The position numbers were made by a program, and so were the translations under genes. Under the pieces are notes generated by a model. That model saw only the letters and a list, made by a program, of their open reading frames with translations, had not been told where the DNA came from and ran no database searches. 64,000 nt of DNA, taken from assembly GCA_010692425.1 (NCBI GenBank), contig JAAHHJ010000015.1, positions 62,001 to 126,000 on the forward strand, in the 5' to 3' direction. Source of the DNA: Symploca sp. SIO3C6 (GTDB lineage Bacteria; Cyanobacteriota; Cyanobacteriia; Cyanobacteriales; Coleofasciculaceae). Each line of letters starts with the position of its first letter. Within the stretch, counting starts at the first letter, position 1. Below are positions 43,776 through 51,908 of this stretch, in pieces.

Positions 43776-43880
43776 TGTTTTTTAAAGGAAGTTAACAATT
43801 GAAGGAGAAATGGGGGTAGCTTTGATGGTAAAGGCTATCAGTTTTGTAGCTTAACATTAGTTGATTTGAGCAAGGGCAGC

Positions 43881-43919
43881 TTTTGTAACTTTTTGCATAT
43901 ATTTATAACCTTTTGCATA
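43881..43919. repeat. Helically phased TTTTGYA repeats
   Basis: TTTTGTA at 43881 and TTTTGCATA at 43891 and 43911, all in the same orientation at one- and two-turn spacing. They lie about 110-145 bases upstream of the MBL gene start (minus strand). Possible binding sites for one regulator. Confidence 0.45.
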
Positions 43920-44257
43920 GATTATGAACGCAACGCAGTTATGATCTAAACATTCCAGAGTGAATATAATTCTCCAGTCGAAGTAGATGTAAACAATTAG
44001 AGTAGGTGAGGTTTCCCTTACACTTAACTGTAGGGAGGATGGGAGAACTTCACACTACATTGATACAAACGTTCTTAACCTGGTTAATTTTAGCACCTTG
44101 CAATGATTTCCGCCACTAATCTTACGTTGATGGTGGGATAAGTAAGAAAGACAGGGAAATGTGGGAAGTGTGGGGGGATTTTTGTAGACAAAGATCCCCC
44201 TATACCTCCCCCTATCCTCTCTCCCCACAATCTTTTCAGGGTGGGGTGGTGCTATAT

Positions 44258-44275
44258 TTAGTACAAAAGTACTAA
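44258..44275. promoter_or_regulatory. LexA-box-like palindrome upstream of the 660-aa/decarboxylase operon
   Basis: TTAGTACAAAAGTACTAA is a perfect 7-bp inverted repeat around AAAA. The inner AGTACAAAAGTACT (44260-44273) fits every position of the published cyanobacterial LexA consensus RGTACNNNDGTWCB. It ends 12 bases before ATG 44288. Confidence 0.55.
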
Positions 44276-44287
44276 GTGGTTAGACAG

Positions 44288-46270
44288 ATGAAAAGTAGCG
44301 CCACACCATATAATCAACCCCAATCTCAACCTGGCAGCAGCCAGTTTTCTTCCAATAGCAGAAGTAAATTCACGCTCTATAATTTTGCTGGACTCCAAAA
44401 AGCTCACTATCTAGTGGACACAAAAGTAGTCAATTGTGCAACAGTTGAGGAAAACTTAGAGAAGCAGTACGATTACCAGGTTTTTCTGTCGAAAAGTGCC
44501 AAAATTATCAAGGGTTCATCAGGGTCACTGAAAATTAGTGGTATCCAGGCAGAAGATAATTGTATTTTCTATAAGTATCAACAGATTAGTCAAGAAATAT
44601 ATGAAGGACTTATCAGTGTTCCTGTAACCCAAACCGATGTATCAGTGTTAGCTTTTGCCAGAGCTAATCTTGCCCAAGGTTATCTCAATACTGCTAAATA
44701 TGCTCTGGTGAGTAGTTTCGATGCTACTTTAACTAAAAAACATGCTAAGGCACTCACAAATCTAGAAATAACTGAATTAGAACGAGACCTTGAGGAGGTT
44801 ATTTTTGAGCCTTGTATTTTAAAAAAACATACCATTTTGAATAGTATCGAAGTTAATAATAAAATTTCTCTGTGGTCGTTAATCAAACTTTTAGAAAAAC
44901 ATAAAAGTAGTATCATTATTAATCTACAGCACTTACAAGAAAACTATCAACGTCAAGGTGCAAAAAGAATTGAGGGTATAAGAGATCAGGAGGGCAATAT
45001 TGTCAAACCTAAGCTGACAACTGAATATCTAGATGATGCTGAGTATGTGCAAATGGGTTCATTTGCTGTTAATCACAATACAGCGAATATCAATATGTTG
45101 ATTACTAAAAAAGTTAAATTGGTAGGTACTGAAGATGGGAGTAAAATCAACGAAGTAGCTGGCATACTAGTGACTGAACTTAAAAAATTTAGAAATTACA
45201 CCATTATCAGTGATGGTAAAGTTAATGTGAAATCATTAAAGGTCAAAATTAGTTCTAAAAAAGTATTTGAGTTGCTCAAACTAAAAGGTGTCATTGCTAA
45301 AAATGGCTTGCCTGGTGAGGAAGAAGAATTTGATTTCCGAGTTGAATGGGATTTAAGATTTGAGCATCTGCCCCTTATGGACTTTGATAGTAGTTTCGGT
45401 AGCCTTGAGAAGGTATTCAAAGAGTTAGCTACAATTAAAATTATCTCTAGTATACTCTCCGCTCATTTGCAGCAAGAGTCAGCTGTCTATATCCATGAAC
45501 AGCTGGAAGAACTACAAAATAAATATTTATCAAAGAGTATCTATATTAATTTTCCAACTACAACAGAATACTCTAATTTAGAAGAAGCGATCGCTAGTGG
45601 TGAGATTGATTCACATTTTATTCATAAAATCGATATTGGCAGTCAAGAAATTCTCAATCTCAGTAAATTATATTCAGCTAACAAATTTCTCAATCGACTA
45701 TACGAAGGATATAACCAAGATACTGGGGACAAACTAGAAAAACTGAGGTTTGATATCACTTTAGATACAAACATTATTTGTGGTCATAAGAATCTTTCTT
45801 CACGCCTAAAATTGACGAAAGTAGATGAATTAATGAGGCAGATTTTTGATAATTTTTTGGGTATCGAGGATAACGGTACCATCGCTGCTATTTTACTAAA
45901 GACTGGTGCAGAATCTCTATTGCCGATATTGGAGGCAAAATGGCAGGGTAAAGGTGTTATGAAAGAGGAACTTGTGGCAGCCTTCATTAAGGCTAATAAC
46001 CAACTTAAGGCATATACTGAAAAAATTTACAGGGAACAAGTTTCTCCTCTAGTATTCTACATCGGTGCCACTGGACTAATCCCTGAACAAATGAATGGAA
46101 TTGCAGAAACTGCTGAAGCAATTGGTGCCAAGTATGGCGATTTGCAGTTTTCTAAGCACGAGCGACAAGGAACGTTCTTTGAAGTAGATAATTCGATTAT
46201 TAGCATCTACCCTAAAAAGGAGTATTACAGCACAATTGTTGAGCTAAAATTTCCAATCAAATCAGGTTAA
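44288..46270 (+). CDS. Unrecognised 660-aa soluble protein, first gene of decarboxylase operon
   Basis: I do not recognise this protein. It starts at ATG 44288 (a GTG four codons earlier is also possible) with a Ser/Gln/Pro-rich lead of about 30 residues, then SKFTLYNFAGLQKAHYLVDT. The rest alternates strands and helices, Lys/Glu/Ile/Leu-rich, without membrane helices, a signal peptide or clear repeats. A stretch IKLVGTEDGSKINEVAGILV-like (about residue 270) and a VFYIGATGLIPEQMNGIAET segment near the C-terminus could be diagnostic in a search. Its stop overlaps the ATG of the PLP enzyme (TTAATGACG), so the two are translationally coupled. Its lower GC than flanking genes suggests acquisition. 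Confidence 0.75.
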   Translation: MKSSATPYNQPQSQPGSSQFSSNSRSKFTLYNFAGLQKAHYLVDTKVVNCATVEENLEKQYDYQVFLSKSAKIIKGSSGSLKISGIQAEDNCIFYKYQQISQEIYEGLISVPVTQTDVSVLAFARANLAQGYLNTAKYALVSSFDATLTKKHAKALTNLEITELERDLEEVIFEPCILKKHTILNSIEVNNKISLWSLIKLLEKHKSSIIINLQHLQENYQRQGAKRIEGIRDQEGNIVKPKLTTEYLDDAEYVQMGSFAVNHNTANINMLITKKVKLVGTEDGSKINEVAGILVTELKKFRNYTIISDGKVNVKSLKVKISSKKVFELLKLKGVIAKNGLPGEEEEFDFRVEWDLRFEHLPLMDFDSSFGSLEKVFKELATIKIISSILSAHLQQESAVYIHEQLEELQNKYLSKSIYINFPTTTEYSNLEEAIASGEIDSHFIHKIDIGSQEILNLSKLYSANKFLNRLYEGYNQDTGDKLEKLRFDITLDTNIICGHKNLSSRLKLTKVDELMRQIFDNFLGIEDNGTIAAILLKTGAESLLPILEAKWQGKGVMKEELVAAFIKANNQLKAYTEKIYREQVSPLVFYIGATGLIPEQMNGIAETAEAIGAKYGDLQFSKHERQGTFFEVDNSIISIYPKKEYYSTIVELKFPIKSG

Positions 46271-47673
46271 TGACGCAACCCAAACACTACCACATGTCCC
46301 CGGAAGAATTTCGCCACTGGGGATATAAGACTATCAATTGGATCGCAGACTACCTAGAGAATGTCGAGAATCTACCTGTTCTTTCTCAAGTTAAACCTGG
46401 AGAGATTAGAGCCAAACTACCAGCAATACCCCCTCAAAAGGGAGAATCTTTCGACGCAATTTTACAAGACCTCAATCAAATCATAGTACCTGGACTAACC
46501 CACTGGCAATCTCCCAACTTCTTTGCTTTCTTCCCCGGCAATAACTCTGCTCCTTCAATTCTGGGAGAATTAATCAGTGCTGGGATGGGGGTGCAGGGGA
46601 TGTTGTGGGCAACTTCTCCTGCCTGTACCGAATTAGAAACCCATGTTCTTGACTGGTTAGTAGATATGCTAGGGCTACCAAACCAGTTTAAATCCTCTGG
46701 CACTGGGGGAGGAGTAATCCAAGATTCAGCTAGCAGTGCCGCTCTAGTCGCCCTAATTGCAGCTAGAGAAGTTGCCAAGGCAGATACTAGTCAACTAGTT
46801 GCCTACACTTCTACTCAGGGACACTCCTCAATTGAGAAAGGAGTTAAAATTGCAGGACTACGCCGCGAAAACTTGCGCTTAGTTGAGGTTGATAATAACT
46901 ATGCCATGCGCCCAGATTTGCTACAAAAGTGCATTGAAGCTGATCTTAAGGCAGGCTTAACTCCTTGTTATCTGGCTGCCACTGTAGGGACAACCTCATC
47001 AAATGCTATAGATCCCATTCCTGAGTTAGGAGCGATCGCACAGAAGCATAATATCTGGTTTCATGTTGATGGGGCAATGAGTGGTACGGCAGCTCTATGC
47101 CCTGAATTTCGCTGGATTCATCAGGGATTAGAGTTAGCCGATAGCTATTGCTTCAATCCACATAAGTGGATGATGGTTAACTTTGACTGCAATTGCTTCT
47201 ATGTAAAAGATCGAACCAAGCTAATTAAAGCGCTATCGATTATGCCAGAATTCCTGAAAAATCAAGCCACTGCCTCGGGGGAGGTAATAGACTATCGGGA
47301 TTGGCAAATTCCCTTAGGAAGAAGATTCAGAAGCCTCAAACTCTGGTTTGTGATTAGACATTATGGTGTTGAGGGCTTAAAGCACTATGTTCGCAAGCAC
47401 GTCGCCTTAGCACAAGAGTTTGCCCAGTGGGTAAGTGCTGACTCACGCTTTGAACTAGTTGCTAATCCCCCTCTTAACTTAGTATGTTTCCGACACCAAG
47501 GCGGCGACGAGGTTAATCAGTTAATTCTAGATAATCTCAACGCCTCGGGAAAAATTTACCTGAGTTCAACTAAGCTTGATCACAAATTAACCTTGCGGAT
47601 GTCGATTGGGCAAGCCACAACTGAGAAGATTAACGTCGAGCAAGCTTGGCAACTGATTAGCTCTGGCGGCTAA
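46270..47673 (+). CDS. Aromatic-L-amino-acid decarboxylase-fold PLP enzyme with Tyr-to-Phe loop change
   Basis: Group II PLP-dependent decarboxylase family, 467 residues. PLP Lys299 is in NPHKWMMVNFDC, ring-stacking His185 in TQGHSSIEKG, and Asp267 in FHVDGAMSG. SPACTELE and DYRDWQIPLGRRFRSLKLW match aromatic amino acid decarboxylases closely. Counting from the PLP lysine exactly as in human DDC, the catalytic-loop Tyr332 is Phe328 here (IMPEFLKN). In plants Phe at this position marks aromatic acetaldehyde synthases, which decarboxylate and oxidatively deaminate to an aldehyde. Thus the product may be phenyl- or indole-acetaldehyde rather than the amine. Its ATG overlaps the stop of the 660-aa gene. 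Confidence 0.92.
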   Translation: MTQPKHYHMSPEEFRHWGYKTINWIADYLENVENLPVLSQVKPGEIRAKLPAIPPQKGESFDAILQDLNQIIVPGLTHWQSPNFFAFFPGNNSAPSILGELISAGMGVQGMLWATSPACTELETHVLDWLVDMLGLPNQFKSSGTGGGVIQDSASSAALVALIAAREVAKADTSQLVAYTSTQGHSSIEKGVKIAGLRRENLRLVEVDNNYAMRPDLLQKCIEADLKAGLTPCYLAATVGTTSSNAIDPIPELGAIAQKHNIWFHVDGAMSGTAALCPEFRWIHQGLELADSYCFNPHKWMMVNFDCNCFYVKDRTKLIKALSIMPEFLKNQATASGEVIDYRDWQIPLGRRFRSLKLWFVIRHYGVEGLKHYVRKHVALAQEFAQWVSADSRFELVANPPLNLVCFRHQGGDEVNQLILDNLNASGKIYLSSTKLDHKLTLRMSIGQATTEKINVEQAWQLISSGG

Positions 47674-47752
47674 GGTTGATGGTTCATTGGGAGAAGTACT
47701 TTACAGCTATGGTATACAAGCCAATGAACCATGAGCAATCAATAATGAACAA
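47674..47752. repeat. Dispersed inverted-repeat element (TTCATTGGG ... CCAATGAA family)
   Basis: GATGGTTCATTGGGAG, then a GGTATAC core and GCCAATGAACCATGAG followed by AATGAAC. Second member of the family at 23138. The 3' end of the hybrid kinase gene (47739) runs into it, so the last five residues of that protein are repeat-derived. Confidence 0.65.
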
Positions 47753-49250
47753 TTCTTCTTGGAAACAATGGCAGTTGAACCGTAAACTTAGTACCAACTC
47801 CAGGTTTGCTACTAAGGCTAATTTCTCCCTGGTGTCGCTCTACGCACCGTTTAACAATGGCTAGTCCCAAACCAGTGCCTTGAATCTTCTTAACATTGTT
47901 GCCTCGATAAAACAACTGGAAAACTTGGGTTTGGTCCGGCTCAGAAATACCAATACCTTGATCCTGGATTTGGAAGATTGCTACTTGTTGTTGATGATCG
48001 CAAGTTAAGTTAAACTCAATCTTCTCATTAGCTGGGGAGTATTTAATCGCATTCGAGAGTAAATTGGCAAGTATATAGTGTAAAAGTCTTGTGTCCATGA
48101 CAGCATTTGTACAGTCTCCAAAGCTGGTTAAGGTAATCTGGTTGAAACCTTCCCCTGTCTGGGAGAGTTCTTCGATTAACTCACGACAGAATTGCTCCAG
48201 CTCTAGTGGCACTGGGTCAAATTCTAACTTACCTGTTTCAGCTTGACCAAGCAGCAGTAAATCTTCCATAAGCTGGTTCATTCGCCCTACAGAGCTTTTT
48301 ATACGCTGTAGGTAGGTTTTTTTTTGAACCTCTGTTGCTACATCACCATAGCGATCCAGTAACTCAGCTGCTGTCAAAATGGCACTGAGAGGATTGCGAA
48401 ATTCGTGGGAAACTAAGGATGTGAACTGGGCTCGAAAACGGCTGATTTCTTGCTCTTTGACCAGAGCGTCCTCTAGGATTTTAGTCTGACGATGCTCACT
48501 GATATCCCAAAACACAACTACCGCACCACAGATTTCTCCAGATTTCTGTTTGAGGGGTGAAGCACTATAGCAAATAGGAATTTGACTCTGTTGCTTAGAA
48601 ATCAGGATTTTGTAATCTTCTAAATCAACAACTTGCTCTGTCTCAAGGACTTGTGCCACCGGATTTTCTCTGCCAGTGCCCGTAACTTCATCAAAAATCT
48701 GGAAAATATCTGTCACCTTCTTACCCACAGCCTCTGACTGACTACAGCCGGTTAGCTTTTCGGCGGTAGGATTGATAAAGTTGATCAATCCCTGTCGATC
48801 AGTAGCAATCACACCATCATTAATTGACTCTAAGATAGTTTCTAACTGCTCTTGGCTTTCTTGTAGCGATCGCTCTAACTTATTTTGATATAGGGCAAGT
48901 TCAATTGCAACTTGCAACTCGATCTCGTTAAAAGGCTTAATTATATAAGCTAAGGGTTTTGTTAGCTTAGCCCTTTCTAGAGTGTTGTGATCAGCGTAGG
49001 CTGTCAAGTAAATTACCGGAATATTCAACTGCTGACGGATTTGCGCAGCCGCAGTGATGCCATCTATCTCCCCTTTCAGGAAAATGTCCATCAATATTAA
49101 GTCAGGTTTGGTTTCTATCGCCTTAGCAATAGCTTGGGAACCAGAAGTCACCTTAGCAGTAACGATATAACCAATTCGACTCAGTTTATTAGCAATTGTT
49201 GTCGCTACGATTAATTCGTCTTCAACTACTAAAATCTTGGCGGCACTCAT
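47739..49250 (-). CDS. Receiver-PAS-histidine kinase hybrid
   Basis: A cytosolic sensor kinase of 503 residues with an N-terminal receiver (1-120: Glu10-Asp11, phospho-acceptor Asp55 in LILMDIF, Lys105 in YIIKPF). A PAS domain (about 130-255) has the GVIATDRQGLINFINPTAEKLTG core. The HisKA domain has phospho-His282 in VSHEFRNPLSA, and the HATPase has the N box LANLLSNAIKYSP, G1 DQGIGI and G2 GTGLGLAI. A receiver at the N-terminus means it can be input to its own PAS-kinase. No response-regulator gene is adjacent. The C-terminal FPRRIVHY overlaps a repeat. Confidence 0.94.
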   Translation of the reverse strand: MSAAKILVVEDELIVATTIANKLSRIGYIVTAKVTSGSQAIAKAIETKPDLILMDIFLKGEIDGITAAAQIRQQLNIPVIYLTAYADHNTLERAKLTKPLAYIIKPFNEIELQVAIELALYQNKLERSLQESQEQLETILESINDGVIATDRQGLINFINPTAEKLTGCSQSEAVGKKVTDIFQIFDEVTGTGRENPVAQVLETEQVVDLEDYKILISKQQSQIPICYSASPLKQKSGEICGAVVVFWDISEHRQTKILEDALVKEQEISRFRAQFTSLVSHEFRNPLSAILTAAELLDRYGDVATEVQKKTYLQRIKSSVGRMNQLMEDLLLLGQAETGKLEFDPVPLELEQFCRELIEELSQTGEGFNQITLTSFGDCTNAVMDTRLLHYILANLLSNAIKYSPANEKIEFNLTCDHQQQVAIFQIQDQGIGISEPDQTQVFQLFYRGNNVKKIQGTGLGLAIVKRCVERHQGEISLSSKPGVGTKFTVQLPLFPRRIVHY

Positions 49251-49409
49251 CTAGCTCCTGTCTTTTAGATCGCTACTTCTTGAATTTAACCTTAAATCCT
49301 TTGGATTTAATCTAGCTATGAGCAATATTATCTACTAATTGCTTAATTGCCATAAGATATACAGCGATTATCTTCAAGACTTTCTATTGTCATTATTTAC
49401 TAGATTGAT

Positions 49410-49505
49410 TAGGACTTAGACAACACTTTCTTGAAACTATGATTTTTAGTAGTGGTAATTCATGAATTACCACTACTAAGAGGCGACATTTCTTGCGTAA
49501 GTCCC
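49410..49505. mobile_element. MITE-like element with internal 34-bp palindrome
   Basis: The ends TAGGACTTAGACAA and TTGCGTAAGTCCCG are inverted, with differences at two to three positions, and resemble the 11754-11921 element. Inside, 49446-49479 is an uninterrupted palindrome (TAGTAGTGGTAATTCA and its complement) that would extrude as a 17-bp hairpin without a loop. Confidence 0.55.
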
Positions 49506-49525
49506 GGTAATGCTGCTAAAACCTA

Positions 49526-50260
49526 CTATAGTCTAATTCTATCCCCCTGAGTTATTTCAACATAGATATGCTCTAAGCCCACTGGCAAACGAGCAACCGA
49601 ATCTAAGGGAATGTCATCGAAGCAAGAGATAATTTCTTTAATAGTTCCGGTTTTGAGAATCCCAATTCTATGACACAGGCGTTCTGCTTCATCCAATAAA
49701 TGAGTAGTCAACAGTACTGTAATTCCCTGGTTTTTAAGTAAGCTTATCAAGTTCCAAATCTCATAACGTGCCTCAATATCTAAACCAGTAGTCGGTTCAT
49801 CTAAAATTACCAGTTGTGGTTGATGTACTAAGGCAGCAGCAATATTTAGTCGTCGCTGCATCCCCCCACTCAAGGTTTCCACTGGACTTTGTGTTCTGTC
49901 TGAGAGGTTAACTGCTTCTAAACAAGCTTTAACTTGTTGTCTGCACTGCTGAGAATTTAAGCCATAGATACGAGCATAAAAATTCAGATTCTCTTCACAA
50001 CTAAGGGTTTGATAAAGTAAATTTTTTTGGGGAGCAACACCCACCAATAATTTTGTTGATTCTGAAATTGGTTGCCCTTTTATACTAATCATCCCGCTAT
50101 CAGCTTGAAGCAAATTACAGATGATATTAATAGTCGTAGTTTTACCAGCTCCATTGGGTCCAAGCAATCCATAGATTTCCCCAGCTTGGATATGCAGGTT
50201 TAAATCTCGGAGTACTTGTCGTTTACCGTAAGACTTACTGAGTTGTTCGATATTTAGCAC
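49526..50260 (-). CDS. ABC-2 type transporter ATPase
   Basis: The ATPase of a drug- or lipid-export-like ABC system, 244 residues. Walker A GPNGAGKTT, Q-loop APQKNLLY, signature LSGGMQRR and Walker B LVILDEPTTGLD, then switch His in TTHLLDEAERL. The C-terminus is slightly short for the family. It is the last gene of a minus-strand series: ABC-2 permease (51909-52709), Ser/Thr kinase (50291-51649) and this ATPase, 30 bp from the kinase. Permease and ATPase probably form one exporter despite the intervening kinase. Confidence 0.93.
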   Translation of the reverse strand: MLNIEQLSKSYGKRQVLRDLNLHIQAGEIYGLLGPNGAGKTTTINIICNLLQADSGMISIKGQPISESTKLLVGVAPQKNLLYQTLSCEENLNFYARIYGLNSQQCRQQVKACLEAVNLSDRTQSPVETLSGGMQRRLNIAAALVHQPQLVILDEPTTGLDIEARYEIWNLISLLKNQGITVLLTTHLLDEAERLCHRIGILKTGTIKEIISCFDDIPLDSVARLPVGLEHIYVEITQGDRIRL

Positions 50261-50290
50261 GCTTTTCTACTCATTATTTTCTAAAGCCTT

Positions 50291-51649
50291 TCAAGATTGA
50301 AGCCAGTCTTGAATTTCTTGAGCTAACCAAGCCCCTTCGTTTTCCCCTAAGGCACCACCGAGCCGATAGTTTTTATTCTCAGAACGAATAAGTACTTGAT
50401 AAACTTGTCCTTTTTGGTTCAATAAAACCCCCAAAATTCTTCCAAAATATACACCATGTTTACCATAAGATATACCCAAGGTTTCCCGTTCTATATCTAA
50501 ATATTCCCGGTTCAAATCAACATGGGTTCGTTCACCAAATAATTTAGCTAAAGAAGCCAAGATAGCGAGCAATGAAGCTGTGCAAAAAACCGATAATAGA
50601 GGTGGCCCTTCGATAATACCAGCTACTAGTCCTACTACTACAGATAATACTGTTATACCCCCTATATACAAATAAAAGAATAAACCTAATAAACCAGATG
50701 TTGCTAATTTTCTGAGTCCTGGAGCTGGGACAGTAATTTTGAGTTGTTCCCTCGATTTATTGAGCTGAATGTAACTGCCGGAAGGTTTGGGAATTTTGCG
50801 GATTACGGAGTTTCTGGCATGATCTTTAGGCTGAACTTGCCCAGATTTTAATGCCTCTAGTGCTTGTGTAGCCGTACTATAGCGTTTTTCAAGGGCTATT
50901 TCCGTCATTTTTTCAATCCAGCCTACAAAAATAGGGTCTAAATTATTGACATACTCTGCAAATTGAAGGCGAGAATCTTTTTGTGGTAAATCAGCAGGAG
51001 CAATACCAGTGATCAGGTGAATGAGAGTGGCACCTAAGGCGTAAAGATCTGAGGCTGCAACTGCACGTCCCCAAAACTGTTCTAGAGGTGCATAGCCACT
51101 GGTTCCAACAACAGTGAAGGTTACTCCTGTAACAGCTGCTTGAGCTTGTACTGCGCCAAAGTCTACCAGGTACACTTGTTTATTTTCTGTCAAGATTAAA
51201 TTACTTGGTTTAATATCGCGATGTAAAACAGGTGGACTGAGTTGATGAAGATAAACCAAAATCTGCAAAATTTCAGTAGCAATTTTTTTTGCCTGCTTCT
51301 GGGTGAGGCGTTTGCCAGACTCGATGAATTCCTGAAGAGAAACACCGGGAATATACTGCTGTACTAATCCAAACCAAGAAATTTGGGCCCCTGTCTGCAA
51401 ATCCAAGCAAAAGTAATCTCGATAGCGAGGAATTCGGGGATGATTCAAAGACTGTAGAACTTGTGCTTCTCTCTCAAACAGCTTAAGTTCTTCCCACTGC
51501 ATCTGAGGGCTAAATGCTAACAGCTTGAGAATTACCTGTTCACTTGATTTTACATCCTTAGCAAGCCAGGTTTGACGACCTGCAGCAGTTCGCCCTAACC
51601 TTGTTTGCAATTGATAACGCTCTTGTAATACCTGCTGTGCTTGGAGCAT
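50291..51649 (-). CDS. Membrane-anchored serine/threonine protein kinase
   Basis: Hanks-type kinase of 452 residues. The kinase domain (about 10-270) has an unusual, Gly-poor nucleotide loop (LGRTAAGRQTWLA), ATP Lys42 (VILKLL), catalytic HRDIKPSN at 143-150 and DFGAV at 163-167, GTSGYAPLEQ and SDLYALGATL. Two membrane helices follow (about 317-337 and 340-370), then a C-terminal cytosolic domain (about 375-452) resembling a PH-like small beta domain (HVDLNREYLDIERE, YFGRILGVLLNQKGQVYQVLI). It sits between the permease and ATPase genes of an ABC exporter, so it may phosphorylate or gate that exporter. Confidence 0.92.
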   Translation of the reverse strand: MLQAQQVLQERYQLQTRLGRTAAGRQTWLAKDVKSSEQVILKLLAFSPQMQWEELKLFEREAQVLQSLNHPRIPRYRDYFCLDLQTGAQISWFGLVQQYIPGVSLQEFIESGKRLTQKQAKKIATEILQILVYLHQLSPPVLHRDIKPSNLILTENKQVYLVDFGAVQAQAAVTGVTFTVVGTSGYAPLEQFWGRAVAASDLYALGATLIHLITGIAPADLPQKDSRLQFAEYVNNLDPIFVGWIEKMTEIALEKRYSTATQALEALKSGQVQPKDHARNSVIRKIPKPSGSYIQLNKSREQLKITVPAPGLRKLATSGLLGLFFYLYIGGITVLSVVVGLVAGIIEGPPLLSVFCTASLLAILASLAKLFGERTHVDLNREYLDIERETLGISYGKHGVYFGRILGVLLNQKGQVYQVLIRSENKNYRLGGALGENEGAWLAQEIQDWLQS

Positions 51650-51733
51650 CTCAAATACCCTTGCGTTTTAACCCTGTCTCTAGTATTCTTCAGGATTCAG
51701 TGAATTGGCAATTGATTAGCTCTCAGAGCTAGA

Positions 51734-51782
51734 TTCATGGTTCATGGTTCATGGCTCATGGCTCATGGTTCATGGTTCATGG
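51734..51782. repeat. Heptanucleotide tandem repeat (YTCATGG), 7 copies
   Basis: Seven head-to-tail copies of TTCATGG or CTCATGG. It runs directly into a further member of the 23138/47674 inverted-repeat family at 51777-51905, whose right part is dominated by AATGAAC and ACTATGAAC units. Confidence 0.95.
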
Positions 51783-51905
51783 GGTTTGTATAAGGGCAGT
51801 TGTGGTATACATTCCCAATGAACAATCAACAATGAACTATGAACACTCCTTGAACAATCAGCAATGAACTATGAACCCTCTTCTCAATGAACTATGAACA
51901 ATCCT
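51777..51905. repeat. Dispersed TTCATGGGG ... CCCAATGAAC element
   Basis: TTCATGGGGTTTGTATAAG, then a GTGGTATAC core and CCCAATGAACAATCAACAATG with three further ACTATGAAC units. Third copy of the family at 23138 and 47674. It lies between the kinase and permease genes of the ABC block. Confidence 0.6.
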
Positions 51906-51908
51906 TGC

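Larger units (their letters stand above)
43776..44287. other. Regulatory spacer with phased repeats, hairpin and LexA-like box
   Basis: About 510 bases between divergent genes. TTTTGYA boxes at 43881, 43891 and 43911 are spaced by 10 and 20 bases. A 12-bp near-perfect hairpin GGGGGATTTTTG/CAAAGATCCCCC lies at 44173-44200 in purine/pyrimidine-rich repeat sequence. A palindrome TTAGTACAAAAGTACTAA sits just before the 660-aa gene. Confidence 0.55.

Noticed and set aside
51703-51731. TTGGCAATTGATTAGCTCT nearly matching the end of the PLP-enzyme gene at 47646
   Set aside because: Too short to show homology; possibly both flank the same repeat family by chance.
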